Below are positions 45,421 to 56,970 of a stretch of DNA of 64,000 nucleotides, piece after piece. The DNA is taken from contig CM059975.1 in assembly GCA_030490835.1 (NCBI GenBank), positions 58,643,174 to 58,707,173 of the forward strand. The letters run 5' to 3'. Within the stretch, counting starts at the first letter, position 1, and each line of letters starts with the position of its first letter. This DNA comes from Annona cherimola. Its lineage: Eukaryota > Streptophyta > Magnoliopsida > Magnoliales > Annonaceae. The notes below the pieces were generated by a model. It was given only the letters and a program-made list of their open reading frames with translations. It was not told where the DNA came from and made no database searches. The position numbers and the translations under genes are program-made.

Positions 45421-48400
45421 TGTGAAAGTCATGTTATTTGAAACTTAGTGAATGTGATGCACACTGAAAGCTTGTACATTGTGTTTATTATTGCTATAAA
45501 GCTATAGAAAAATGCATATTGCAATTTTAGAAAAATGAGATTAAATTTCAAATTTAGAAAATGGGTAAATAATGATTTTATGAAGATTAGATATGAAAAT
45601 GATTTTTTATAAATTTTTCGGAAAAGAATTTTAAAATTCTGAATTACACCAATTGAGACTGTTTAAATTCACGGACCTTATGAAAAAAAATATTAAATAG
45701 AAAAATTTGGTCTAATTAGGGATCCTAATTAAGGGCTTATATTCATCTATGCTATTTTCATTATATCTTAGAATGTATGACTCAGATCAACGAGACAATT
45801 TAATAGAAAGTATTAAATTGTGTGCTCTTTAATCTAGACGGATTAGATTATGAAAAATAATTGATTAAAGTGTTTAATTTAACTACATTAAAAAAAGTGC
45901 CCAAAAATAATTAATGCGCAGCAGGTACGTCCAGGAGACTCCTTTTTTCCTTTTATTATTTTTATGTAAGTTTTTTATTTCATTAATATATTAATGTGTA
46001 TAAGGCAGTTTTATATGAAATTTCAGGATTAAGCTTATTTTAATCTATTCACCATAGTGAATGGTTTAGATTATGAAAATTATGTTTAGAAAATTTTTAA
46101 ACAACCAAAATTGGATGAGATTTCATGAATTAATTTTGAATGCTAATATCTTAACCTACACTAATTATTTTAATGTGAAACTTAAAATGGATGGTTAAAT
46201 TAATCTGTTCTATAATATGAATGGATTGGATTATGAAAAATAATTTAATAATATATTTATATAATTCTAAATTTTGCATTGAAAAATGTGCATGAATTCA
46301 TCAATGCAGGGTATGTGCATATCCCTTGGAACATGCATATGTATTATTTTACCATATATTTCATATTTTATTAATAAAGATTATTATATATGGACAACCC
46401 CATTTCATATGAGATTTCATGAATAATCCTAAATTAATGTACTTTACTTAATGAATGGATTAGATTATATAAATTATGATTAAAAATGGGTAAAAAATTA
46501 AAATTTTGATGAATTGCATTAGTTAATTTCAAATGATTACATTTTAACCACTTCTAATTATTTTTTCATGAAATTTGTTAAGAGCGGCTAATTTAATGTA
46601 ATTTAAAATATAGATGAGTAGATTATAAATAATTTCTTTAGAAAATTACGTTTTAATTATTAATGCTCTATGTAATATATGTACGTTCTTTTTTAAAAAA
46701 AGAATAAGCAATTTCACAGGACCATTTTACTTTGCTTCTGCCACCTAGGTAAGAAGTAGTTAACATGGCTTGCTGAGAAAAAAAAATGAAATGAATGCTG
46801 GTAGAAAAATAGGGTTGGACAATGCATGAAAACAATACCTGGCATCTTTATAACAATGCATGTCGAAGGACCGACCGACCAAGCATGGTATAAAAGGCTG
46901 ATGGTAGGCATCAGTAAAAAGAAATTAGCCAGGGTAGCTGCGAAAAGAAAATTTAAGCAGAGGAGAAAATAAAAGAAAGGAAGTAACGAAGGAAAATACA
47001 GGCACAGAGAAGACGTCCTGCATTTGAAAAGGTTTGGCTTGTTCCCTTATGTCATCTTCTCAAGCTTCCGTCAACCCGGAAATTATTAGAGGATTAATTG
47101 ATGCACGGTTGCACTTTAGACAAGTTTTAAATTTTTTTATTTTCTTGATCGATGTCCAAATGCTTATAGAATTAATTATGTTGTTTGATTAAAATGATTG
47201 AATGGAACAATAATATTATACCGTTTTTAAAAAGAAAAAAATAATAACTTCATGGACGTATATAATGAGATATTCTTTCTGTTCTAATTTAACATGCCCA
47301 ACAAGCATATTATTTCCAAAAAAAATAGATATTTTGATGTGGGTTCGAGAATCAGGAATTAAATATGTTTATAATCTATTTGTTCTATGATTTAAAGAGC
47401 CATGTACGTGCAGTTAATTAATTAAAAATAATAATAATAAAATATAAAATAATTTTCTGTATAGTTTTAAGGTATTGATGATATTGAAAGTATATTCATT
47501 GCCTGCATATTTGGTTTCTTTTATTAACCTCCTAATCTGAAATTTCCTAACTAATTGTGAAATAGGTATGACTATCATTAATATGCAAATGAATATCAAC
47601 ATGTTGATTCTCATAAAATTATTCTATGTCATCTTCGAATAGTTTTTTTTTTCAATTTATAGTTTACGTGCTCCCCTTAGCAATTAAACAGATTATACGA
47701 ATTTAAGGTAGTTTTGATTTTGATAATAAATAAATAAAAGTTAAAATTTTATTAATCCTGTAAAGTTCCGGTTAATGGAACTTTGAGTAAAAGTTGTGCC
47801 TATATTTTTATATATGTTATGGATTGAAAGCATGTTCCATCAATATTTGTGTATGAGTAAATGAGAAGAAAATGCATATAGGAACAAAAGAAAATAGACA
47901 TATATATAGTAAAATGTAAAATAGTCCATTTCATTTATTTAGGAAAATGAAAAGAAAAGATTGAAGAGGCAAGCTGAAATTCTAAGGTAAGCAAGTAACA
48001 CCTTGAAATGATTTATTTTCAAAATGATTGAATGACTTGCAATTTATTTCTTGTAGGCATTTTTCAATATTATTTAAGGATGGCCATCCCCATAATGTGG
48101 TTTGAAAAATATATTTATTAATCTGTTTTATAAATGATTATGTCATTTTCTTAAGTTGAAAAGAGAGCAAATTAATAAATGTGATTATTTTTTGAAGAAT
48201 TGCTAGCATGTGTATGATGCATAGTGCACCAAAGTACAGGTCCATTCTAGAGGTGTAAGCGGACCAAAGTCCCCCTCTAATGTGACCGAGTTGCTGATAT
48301 AGGCCCAACGGCCGGCGGTGCCCTCCCTAAAATAGGGGGTAGACGAATTGATGGTCACCTAACTAGCGTACCATCTAATGAAGGTTTAAAGCATGATTGT

Positions 48401-48843
48401 GTAATGTGCATTTGCATGTGCATTATTTATGAAATGCCAAATTATGAAACAAAAATATTTATTTAAATGAAAATACTTGCTTACGGAGTCTAGTACTCAC
48501 ATTTTGTTTTTTTCCAACCTTAGAAAGGTACAACAAGGTTTAAAAAGGAAAAAAATGTCTCAATTTAGAGACTCTTAAGATTGTATGGTTCTTATATATT
48601 TTGATGAATGATGAGGTTATAAAAATACAATACTATCAAGTTACAAAGATTGATGGTGTAAATGAATTTTAGTGCTTTGTAAATATTATGTGATTTTAAT
48701 TACCACTGAATGATTGCTTGTAAATTAATATGAGATTGAATTGAAAACCATGCCGCGCGAACAGTGCCACAATCCTGCTCACAGTTTACTAACTAAATGA
48801 TCCTGGAGTAAGATTCCGGCGCCTCGGGTTCGGGGGTGCCACA
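45421..48843 (+). repeat. 3' LTR of the chromovirus
   Basis: 3423 bp, from TGTGAAAGTCATG to GGGGGTGCCACA, colinear with the 5' LTR over its full length. A TATAAAAGG box is at 46889. Differences are mostly transitions (for example GCGCACTG/GCACACTG near the start, GGGGGCGCC/GGGGGTGCC at the end). Confidence 0.95.
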
Positions 48844-49504
48844 ATGATGCACATATTTATCAAGTTTAAGTTGTAAATGAAATTATTTAAAAAATGTTGC
48901 TAATGTTTTGTTATGACAATTGTGTTTTACTCAGTAAAATATTGAATCATTTAATCTTTAAATTTATCATAGATATGAGTTTATATTGATATACATATAA
49001 ATTTTTAAACTTCGACTCATTTTTTTTATCCCGACCTTTTGTCCCAATACTAACCTAGAATCAACCAGAAGTTTGTTTCGAGACCTGTTAAAGAAAGGTA
49101 AGGGTAGGACTGACCTTGTCCCAACCCGGTTTAAAAACCTAGGGTTAAACAGGAATTTTAAATTATAGCATCATGGTTGGCCACGTCATAACTCGCTTTG
49201 ACCTGTCTCAATTTTCACCCCTATATATAACCCTTTTTAATATATTGTAAATGGGTTGACGGTTAAACGAATTAAATGAGTTACTAAACGAATTGATGGT
49301 TAAATGGATTAAATAGGTTACTAAATGTGTTAACGAGTTATAAAATCTCAACCTTAATATGTATATGTTTATTTATTTAAATGGTTAAACGGGTTGGCAG
49401 ATCATAATTCATTTATTCAAAAATCTCAACCCAAACTCATTTATAAACGAGTTGGACGAGCAGGTTGATGGGTTGACCATGATTATTAACATCCTAGCTA
49501 TAAC

Positions 49505-49981
49505 AAGTCATCATTAAGAACACTTGATATAATTTAAATCTTGTAATCAGATGGAGTCAACAATTCAAAGCTCCAGATATGGTACACATCTGTAAATCCT
49601 AATGTATCTTCACTAAATGAAAGTTCTAGCCTACCCGAACATTTTAATTACATACAAAATTTTCTAATTTGAATGAAGTTGTTTTTAATTTTAAAAATGA
49701 CAGGAGAATGTTGTGATTTTCTTAAATTGAAATAGAAATTAAATTTCGAATTCTTTCCGTATCTTTTTGTATAATCCAATTCCTATTGGATTGAGACCAA
49801 ATTGTGATCTTTTGGGTAGGTAATAATATCATATATCCAAAATCAGCAATACAAATCGTAAAAATTTACACATGAAGAAAAGATAATTCATCTGTTCTAG
49901 TCTAATTTGCAGGACGAAGGAGTAGATCTACAACATATATATAATTAGACTGCAACCCTGTTTATAATATAGCAGTGATAG
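49505..49981. other. 3' flank of the MYB gene
   Basis: AT-rich; no gene. It should include the 3' UTR of the minus-strand MYB gene, but I see no canonical AATAAA on that strand close to the stop. Confidence 0.5.
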
Positions 49982-51100
49982 TCATGGAACATATCCTGTT
50001 TCATAGCTTTCAAACACTCCCTCTGCCTGAAAAACACCGTCCAAATTGCTGGCCCACCAAATCAAACCGTCCGTTTCCCCACCCATTTCGCTGGGACAGT
50101 TGAACTCATGTGCTAATACATCATCCTTTCCATCAAGTAATTCATTGACTTCGTATTGCGATCCGGCCACCATTTGATCTCTGCTATTGGGTTTCAGGGT
50201 TGAAGTTTGATTCATAGAGCCTGAAGTAGCATTCAATGATGGTGAAAATGCGTTCAAAGAATTCTCTAATTCTTCATGTACGGGCTGGACAAGAGACTTG
50301 GAAAGGTTATGAAATGCACTATAATGACATTCCTGCATTGAACCAAAGGAAGCTTTTTGGGTTGAAGAAACATCAGGACTGGCAAACACAGCAGGGTTAA
50401 CGTTATTGTTGTTGCTGTTGTTAAAGAAAGTGAGAACGTTTTGAGAGGCTTGCAACTGCATGTGGAGCTGGATTCTCTCGAGAGCTGATGAGCTTAAAGC
50501 TGAATATTCTGGGTCATCTTTGGGTTTATGGTCTATGGTGGCGAGATAGTGAGTCTCTGGTTTTTTACCCTGCCCAAGTAGCTTCTTCTTCAGCCTTGTA
50601 TTCCAATAGTTTTTGACGTCGTTATCTGTTCTTCCTGGTAACTGGGCAGCAATTATTGACCATCTGATAAATACCAATTTATGCAACATCAGTACGTAAT
50701 CGACAGGTATATTGAAACGCTCAAAGCGAAAGTGGGTTAGCACAAGAAGAAATTGTAAAAAAGAAAAAATTGATTTCTTACTAAGCATTGACTATTAGCA
50801 AACAAATCTTACTTCCTAGCTAATAAGTAAACTAAGCTACCAAAAATTTTTAATTCCTTGTTAAAAAGCATTTTTAAATGACGGTTCTGCAATAAATGCA
50901 TAAAAAGGGTTTATTGCTATAACTTTTTGCAAAAGAAAATATTTTTTTTGTTACAAAATGAACCTAAGATACGCCCAGAAAATGTAAAATTTTTCACTAA
51001 ATTCCAACTTTTAGCAGCCAACTTGTTTCATGTATAATAAACCTTTGTAAGGCATGTGTTATGACTCTAATGGTTGAGAGATTCTCTATCAGTACCAATT

Positions 51101-51140
<40 letters not shown>

Positions 51141-51476
51141 TGCCAATGCTGATATACAGACTGGAAATTATGTTGTCTTCTTCTTCAGAAAATCCGCCAT
51201 GTTTGATGTTGGGCCTCAAATAATTCAACCATCTCAGTCTACAGCTCTTCCCACATCGTTTAAGACCTGCATGACTATTCGTTCATTCATGGAGGTGAAA
51301 GGAGAGGGAGGGAGGGAGGGAGGGAGAGAGAGTTATATACCAATCTTGTGGGGAAGTGCAATCCAGTTTCCACCAGTGCCATGTTGCTCAATATAAGCCT
51401 TGAGCTTGGCATCTTCTTCAGGTGACCATGGCCCTTTCTTCACACTATCTTTATCACAACACGGGGCTCTACCCAT
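49982..51476 (-). CDS. R2R3-MYB transcription factor, subgroup 14 (RAX/MYB36-like)
   Basis: Three exons on the minus strand: 51341-51476 (136 bp), 51137-51266 (130 bp) and 49982-50663 (682 bp), total 948 bp or 315 residues plus stop. Introns are 74 and 473 bp with GT-AG ends. Exon sizes and phases are the classic R2R3-MYB pattern. The start [10 protein letters not shown]2 (residues about 14-61; Trp 17, 38, 58) and R3 (about 67-113; Phe 71, Trp 90, Trp 109) are complete. [15 protein letters not shown] and [22 protein letters not shown] match subgroup 14, which acts in axillary meristem formation, root barrier and shoot development. The C-terminal half has an Asn run (about residues 170-177) and an acidic, Trp-containing tail ([13 protein letters not shown]) likely to activate transcription. 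No disruption is seen. It is the only clear intact host gene here. Confidence 0.95.
51102..51135. repeat. (GA)17 microsatellite at the 5' splice site of MYB intron 2
   Basis: Thirty-four bases of perfect GA on the plus strand, i.e. CT on the transcript strand. The intron's GT (51136-51135) is followed at once by CTCTCT, so the splice donor reads GTCTCT and the T of GT is part of the tract. Intron 1 carries a related GAGGGAGGGAG stretch (51303-51332). Confidence 0.9.
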
Positions 51477-51554
51477 CTCGATCTTCCTTCCTGCTCTCAA
51501 ACTTGATCTGTCTTCATCAGCTGTGGTGGAGAAAATTTTTTCGAGGAGAAACAG

Positions 51555-51562
51555 TATTTATA
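51555..51562 (-). promoter_or_regulatory. TATA box of the MYB gene
   Basis: TATAAATA on the minus strand, about 80 bases upstream of the start codon. Position and sequence fit a plant TATA box; it leaves room for a short 5' UTR of about 50 bases. Confidence 0.6.
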
Positions 51563-51599
51563 GTGCGACCCCCACATCAAATGATGTGATGCTTTTGTG

Positions 51600-54152
51600 A
51601 TTGACGTACTATTCTCTAACGAATTTACATTTCCACAACTTTTCTTCATTCTAGGAATTCTTTATACTAGTCGTTGACTTCTTTCTTTCTTTAGATAGAT
51701 AAGAGGACAAAAACTAAATAACTTGATAATCTCGCCTGCCTGCGACCGTGACAGGAAATTCATTGGAGTGCGAGACTGCCGCTTAATTCACTTAAACACA
51801 CAAGAAATTACCTTCCCATCATTTCTGTGTCTTTACTTCATATGCACCACTAGTATTCAACAGTATATTAATATGCGTGTTAATTGGACAGTGATAAATT
51901 GACACCACAGTCAAAGTTCCTTAAAAAAATTATATGCGATCAACTTCTTTTCAGCGAACAAATTTAATATTACTTTCAGCCTCGTTCAATTATTATTATA
52001 TAAATAAAATTTTAGCTACAATTCGAGAAAAATATTTTTCTTGATAAAATTCTTGATTTCGTTAACTCGGAGCAAATTTTATATAAAGTTATCCAATCAG
52101 GATCACTTCTGTACTTCTGTTTAGCAAATAAAACGTAATGGATGACTTAGATTCATTTAAAGCATCATGGTTTCCAAAGATCACTTACTTCTTAAATCGG
52201 AATCATTTATGTATATATATTGAAACATATTTTGAAGCGGTTAACTAAAATGAAAATTATAACCTACAACTTTTTATGACTTTTGTAACAAATATATTAA
52301 TCGGCAATGTGTTGGTCATGGTTAAGCTCCTTGCACTTTTAGCAAAGATATGTAGCGTTGCAAATGACTTGATTTTATTGCAATGAATACTTTTTCCAAA
52401 TGCTAACTTATTGCAGTATTATTGCTAGCAAAATATATTATCGGTTTCGTTTCTATATGCCGAGATTTTTCAATGCAAACACTCTTTAGCGAATAATGTC
52501 TATCAATTGTAAATAACAGTTGCAAAAAGAAATTCTTGTTGCGGACTTGCTTACATTGAAGCAATTGTAACCCCGAAGCAGTTCTATGTAATCCCTTAAA
52601 TTTAAAGATTTTGATATTTGATAGAAAATTCAATTTATTCGTTATACTTCACATCATTTGTTTTGTTAGGACACCTAGTTTCAACCAAATCCAATATGTG
52701 CATAGGTCACATGTGCTCAAAAATATATACATTTATATCTAAATTAGAAAAAATATTTAGATCCATTCACATATACATTAAAATATAATAATACTTTATA
52801 AAATCATTTATCTATGCAAGAATGATACTTTAAATGGTTTAAATTTTAAAAATATTACTTAAAAATTGGTATTTATCATCAAATCATTTTGTTACGTTCA
52901 TTTTACAAGTATATAGATGTGGCCTATATACAGTGATATCAAATAAATGAAAGAGTTTTTATAATATTATAAGTGGTACTCAACATAATAGATTGAGTGA
53001 ATTTTTCATCAACTACCTAAAAATTGAAAATAAAAAAAATTACGTAGAAAGGAAATTTCATATAAGCAACCAGTTTTTGTTGTAGGATACACAAAAAAAA
53101 CAACAACAAAGGTTTCAATGGTTTAATCCCCGATCGAGTGTTAATGACATCGTTATTTTGCTTTTTCCCTTCACTTATGATTAGTTAAACCCAAGTTTAG
53201 CTCAAATGTATACATAATTCCGTCCGATTAGCTCAAATATCTTTAGCTAACGCTCATATGATTTTCCAGTTATGATCTCATACAACCCACGTATCCGTGC
53301 ACTCTTTTTCCAATTTTAAAAAGTTTTTAATAAAATTACCTATTTATGATATTGATTTAGGCATATTTGTTCATGATTCAAAAAATCAAACACATAAAGA
53401 TATTGTTATTTATTTCTTAAATTTGCTAAAAAAATTCTTTATATTAGTTAGAACCCATCATATTATTTATGTTCTTCTATTTTCTTCTTTTTTTTATCAA
53501 AACTATTTTCTTCTTTTTAATGATGTTTTGTAATTTTTTTTTTTTCCAAAAAAATTTGGGTCTTCGGTAGCCGGTGAAAACGGTGTCCCGTTGACCAAGT
53601 TTTCCCGAGTGGCGAGAGGGGTTCTGTAGAAGTATACCACCACTTTGCAATATAGATTGCTGAGGTCTTCAAGCAATGCAAATTAAGGTGGGTTTTAGAA
53701 GGTAGAAAATCACATATCAAAAGTACATATCGTTTGATATCTTAATCTTTTATTCCTTTGCTATTTATATTTATACCAATTTCTTTTTAAACTTTGGGTT
53801 CCACTTTTAGAAACGGTTTGTCCTAAACTTTTCTTTTGCGAATTGTGTTACTTTTAATACATCTAAGTTACTCATTACGTTTAATAATATTTTTATTTAA
53901 GATATCAAAAATCGACTTATTTGAATATTTTAATGAGTTATCTCAAAATTATTTCTGTTACTCTTAATAAACAACTCTTCCTATTTTATTCTTATGATGA
54001 TTTTTCATTTATATTTACAAGATTTAAAAGAAATTGGAAGTACGCCATTATTTTTGTAAAATTTGCATATGAAGGGATTCAAAGTGTGCCTCGTTTGGAT
54101 CATGCTATGTGATTTATTCATCTATTTTCTAAGTCATTATTTAGTATTAGTT
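51600..54152. other. AT-rich intergenic DNA upstream of the MYB gene
   Basis: No coding region, RNA gene or repeat end could be supported. A locally GC-richer 150-base patch at 53555-53700 (TCTTCGGTAGCCGGTG, GTTTTCCCGAGTGGCG) stands out but has no recognisable identity. Confidence 0.5.
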
Positions 54153-54479
54153 GATCTTCTCAAATCGGTTTGAAATTTAGTGACTTCAGGCTGGTCAAAA
54201 AATATTTTTTTTGTGCTTTTGAATTTTTTTTATAAATATGTTAATCTCATTATATTTAAGTTATAAATTAAGTTTTACTAATTTTGAATATGTGTGTATT
54301 TATTTTGAATTTTTAAAAAAAGAATATTTAAGTCATTTTAAATTAACTTAAATACCTCTGTTTTTAAAAATTCAAAATAAATATATACATATATTCAAAA
54401 TTGGTTTATAGGTTAAATATAACTAGTTTAACATGTTTATAAAAAAAAATTCTAAAAAACAAAAAAGTATGAGAAGATC
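54153..54479. mobile_element. foldback MITE, copy 1
   Basis: A 327-base near-palindrome. The outermost bases GATCTTCTCA (54153) and TGAGAAGATC (54479) are exact complements; inside, TTTATAAATATGTTAATCT on the left pairs with AGTTTAACATGTTTATAAA on the right, and TTTTTAAGTTATAAATTAAG-like arms meet near 54320. A second copy is at about 56620-56970. No clear target duplication. Confidence 0.65.
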
Positions 54480-55534
54480 GGGACTCTTATTTATTTGATA
54501 ATATCATTTAAAATCATGTAAATCAGAAATTTTGTGAATCATATATAAGATAAGAAGTTTAAGGGATTTATAACCTATACATATTTTGTGGCCCAACTGA
54601 TTTTATTTTGAAATCAACGCAATACAATCTTACTTAAAAACAATGCTTTCTTTTTTATAAAGCTTAAAAACATTATTTAAATACAAGGGATATGGGCGAA
54701 ATGAATTTCGTAAAATGGTGCAAATGGGGCCCACTGAAGCAGTAAAATATTTACCTAAATTTTGACCGACATGATTAATTTTCGCTATTAGTCAGTGCTA
54801 TTATATTATCCATTAAAATGGTGATAAACTAACATGAGAAGACGAGTTCATGAGAGGTGACAGAAAACATGCAGTGGCAAAGGCATTTTCTCATTGTCTC
54901 TTCCTGGAACAGTTGGAATCGGATTAGATGGATTGCATCATTGATGAGACCATGGCCTTAATACCTGTTCTAGTGAGAGCCGGTAGGGGAAGTTGGTAGT
55001 GATTGGATGAAGATAAGCACAAGTCAGGACAACAAAGCAAAAAGTAAATATGCAAGAATTATTGATTGACATTGAAATTAGTATTTTAATGGCCTTGTGA
55101 ACAAATTGTAATAAGCTGATCACAACCGTCGTTGTAGACGCATTGATGAGAGGAGTCCAGCTATAGATCAATAATTTATTTTCTTCTCTCGTAAAGAAGA
55201 TATTAGGTTAATTGGAGTCGATGTTTTTATTTAGTCTTTCAATATTACATCCCACCTTAACTTATATTATAATTTAGCTTGAGAAGTCCGAACAACTTTA
55301 TCTTATCTTATATTACAATGAAGCCTAAGAACTCTTACAACCATTATAATTTTTCTTACTATCAATGAAAGAAGAGATTAAACATTACCACAATTGTCTT
55401 GCCATGCAATACAATTAAAATCAATGATTTAGATGTACATATCAGTGCTATTTTGAAAACGTAAAAAAAAAAATCATATAATTAATTTGTGTTATTTATG
55501 CTAAGTTTTTATTAACAACTATCCTATTTTTTAA

Positions 55535-55990
55535 TCATTTCTATACAACTACTTATATAACTGATCTTTATATTTTAACTTTATTCTCTTTACTTATCAT
55601 CGTTGTCCCTATTATATCACATTATTTTCTTTCATTTTAAATACTTTTACACTAAAAAATTTTCATAAAAAAGTTTTATCATTTTCCAATCATACTTTTA
55701 ATGACATGTGTGTTCAAAACAAAAACTTTTTAAACTAAAATTTTTCAAACTAAAAATTTTTATTTTTCATAATTATTATATATTTTAATTATTTTTCACA
55801 TATTTTTATATAATTATCTTATATTTCAATCATTTCTACACAATTACTCATTCAACTGAACTATTTATTTTAACTTTGTTCTCTTAACTCATCATTATTA
55901 CCTTTATCATATCATATAATTTTTCTTAAATTTAAAAACTTATATAATCAAAATTTTTCATCCAAAAATTTTATCACTTTACCGAAAACG
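55535..55990. repeat. two diverged copies of a roughly 290-base repeat
   Basis: The word series TCATTTCTA(T/C)ACAA(C/T)TACT, TTTTAACTTT(A/G)TTCTCTT, CTCATCATT-like and ATTTT(C/A)ATA recurs from 55538 and again from 55830 with a period of about 292 bases. Very AT-rich, no coding capacity, origin unknown. Confidence 0.55.
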
Positions 55991-56619
55991 TACATATAAA
56001 AAGGACGTGTACTTTTCAGAAAAAAACAAGTTATTGGCGTTAAAAGGAACCGTGAATGACGGGGTCTCTTCATTATTAGCCAATCAGGGGCCATTCATTC
56101 CTCGAGGCAGTATTTTATTTTATCTTGTTTTCTGATGGGTTTTAAGAATGTTTGACCACCCTCACGCGGGTCCAGCGTGAAGTCACAAGCGCGTCCAACT
56201 CTCTCTCCCGCTTGGTACGCCCAGCCGACGTCGGGCTTATTCAAGATGTTTGATGGTGAAGATTGGAATAAGAACTAAGATAGATTTTTATTTTTCTTTG
56301 TTTTGAATATTACTTTTCCATTTTTAATGTACTTTCTTTTTTTCGTCAATATACTTTCTTATTTTTACTACAATGTATTATTCAAATCTGATCTTATTCC
56401 AAAATTTTTTTTAAAAAAAATCTGATCTTAATCTTAAACAGGCGAATGATGAAAAATAATGGTACTTTCATGTGGGCCTTAAGTTGATCAAATCGTGTGT
56501 GATGTCACATATGTCGATTTTTCGTGCGTCTTTTCACAAATTGGCATGCAGCGTTGTTACATGTAAACTTCTTTAAAATTTCATTTGCATGTTGTTACAC
56601 GTACGTCGGCTGATCATTG

Positions 56620-56970
56620 TAGATGGTACCAAATTATTGAATTTCAGATTGGTCCAAAAACTTTTTTTTTTTTGAAATTTTTTTATAAACATGTTAATCT
56701 AGTCATATTTTGTTTATAAGTCAAGTTTTATCATTTTTGGATATGTTTAAATATTTATTTTGGATTTTTAAATACTGAAGTATTTAAGTCATTTTAAATG
56801 ATTTAAACACCCTTGTACTCAAAAATCCAAATTCTATATATTCACATATTCAAAAATGATAAAACTTGGTTTATGGATTAAATATAACTATATTAATATA
56901 TTTATAAAAAATTCAAAAGAAACAAATTTTTTTTTGACCCATCTAAAATCACCGGTCCAAAAAGATCGAT
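56620..56970. mobile_element. foldback MITE, copy 2
   Basis: Same family as 54153-54479: TTTTTTTATAAACATGTTAATCTAG on the left answers TATTAATATATTTATAAAAA on the right, with central ATTTAAGTCATTTTAAATGA. Ends are GATTGGTCC on the left and GACCCATC on the right, nearly complementary; related sequence extends a little further on both sides (AAAGATCG on the right, as in copy 1). Confidence 0.6.

Larger units (their letters stand above)
34325..48843 (+). mobile_element. Tekay/Del-like chromovirus (Ty3/gypsy), nearly full length but decayed
   Basis: Two LTRs (34325-37738, 45421-48843) run in the same orientation and are nearly identical by eye along their whole length. A primer site complementary to initiator tRNA-Met follows the left LTR, and a polypurine tract precedes the right one. 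Domain order is gag, protease, RT, RNase H, integrase, chromodomain. Flanks are TTGAT (34320-34324) and ATGAT (48844-48848), 4 of 5 matching. Several stops in gag, RNase H and integrase, plus an insertion in RT (41287-43018), make it defective. Long LTRs and a C-terminal chromodomain place it in the Tekay (Del) group. Confidence 0.93.
33140..49496. mobile_element. hAT-like non-autonomous element split by a chromovirus
   Basis: Left end TAGGAGTATC at 33140 and right end GATTATTAACATCCTA at 49496, whose reverse complement starts TAGGATGTTA, give short imperfect terminal repeats. The flanks GTTATAAC (33132-33139) and GCTATAAC (49497-49504) match in 7 of 8 bases, the duplication size of hAT elements. 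Both outer parts share AACCCATTTA/GGGTTGACGG-type 'wording' common in such repeats. Removing the chromovirus at 34325-48843 leaves about 1.8 kb. No transposase frame is visible in either part. 33440-33710 contains a GAGAGG-rich tract. Confidence 0.65.

Noticed and set aside
46714..47614. Short minus-strand frames inside the 3' LTR
   Set aside because: LTR sequence present twice in the window with no coding signal.
50664..50788. Upstream extension of the MYB exon 3 frame with its own ATG (MLSKKS)
   Set aside because: It reads into intron 2. A TTTATCAG acceptor at 50664 and the phase of exon 2 place the exon start at 50663.
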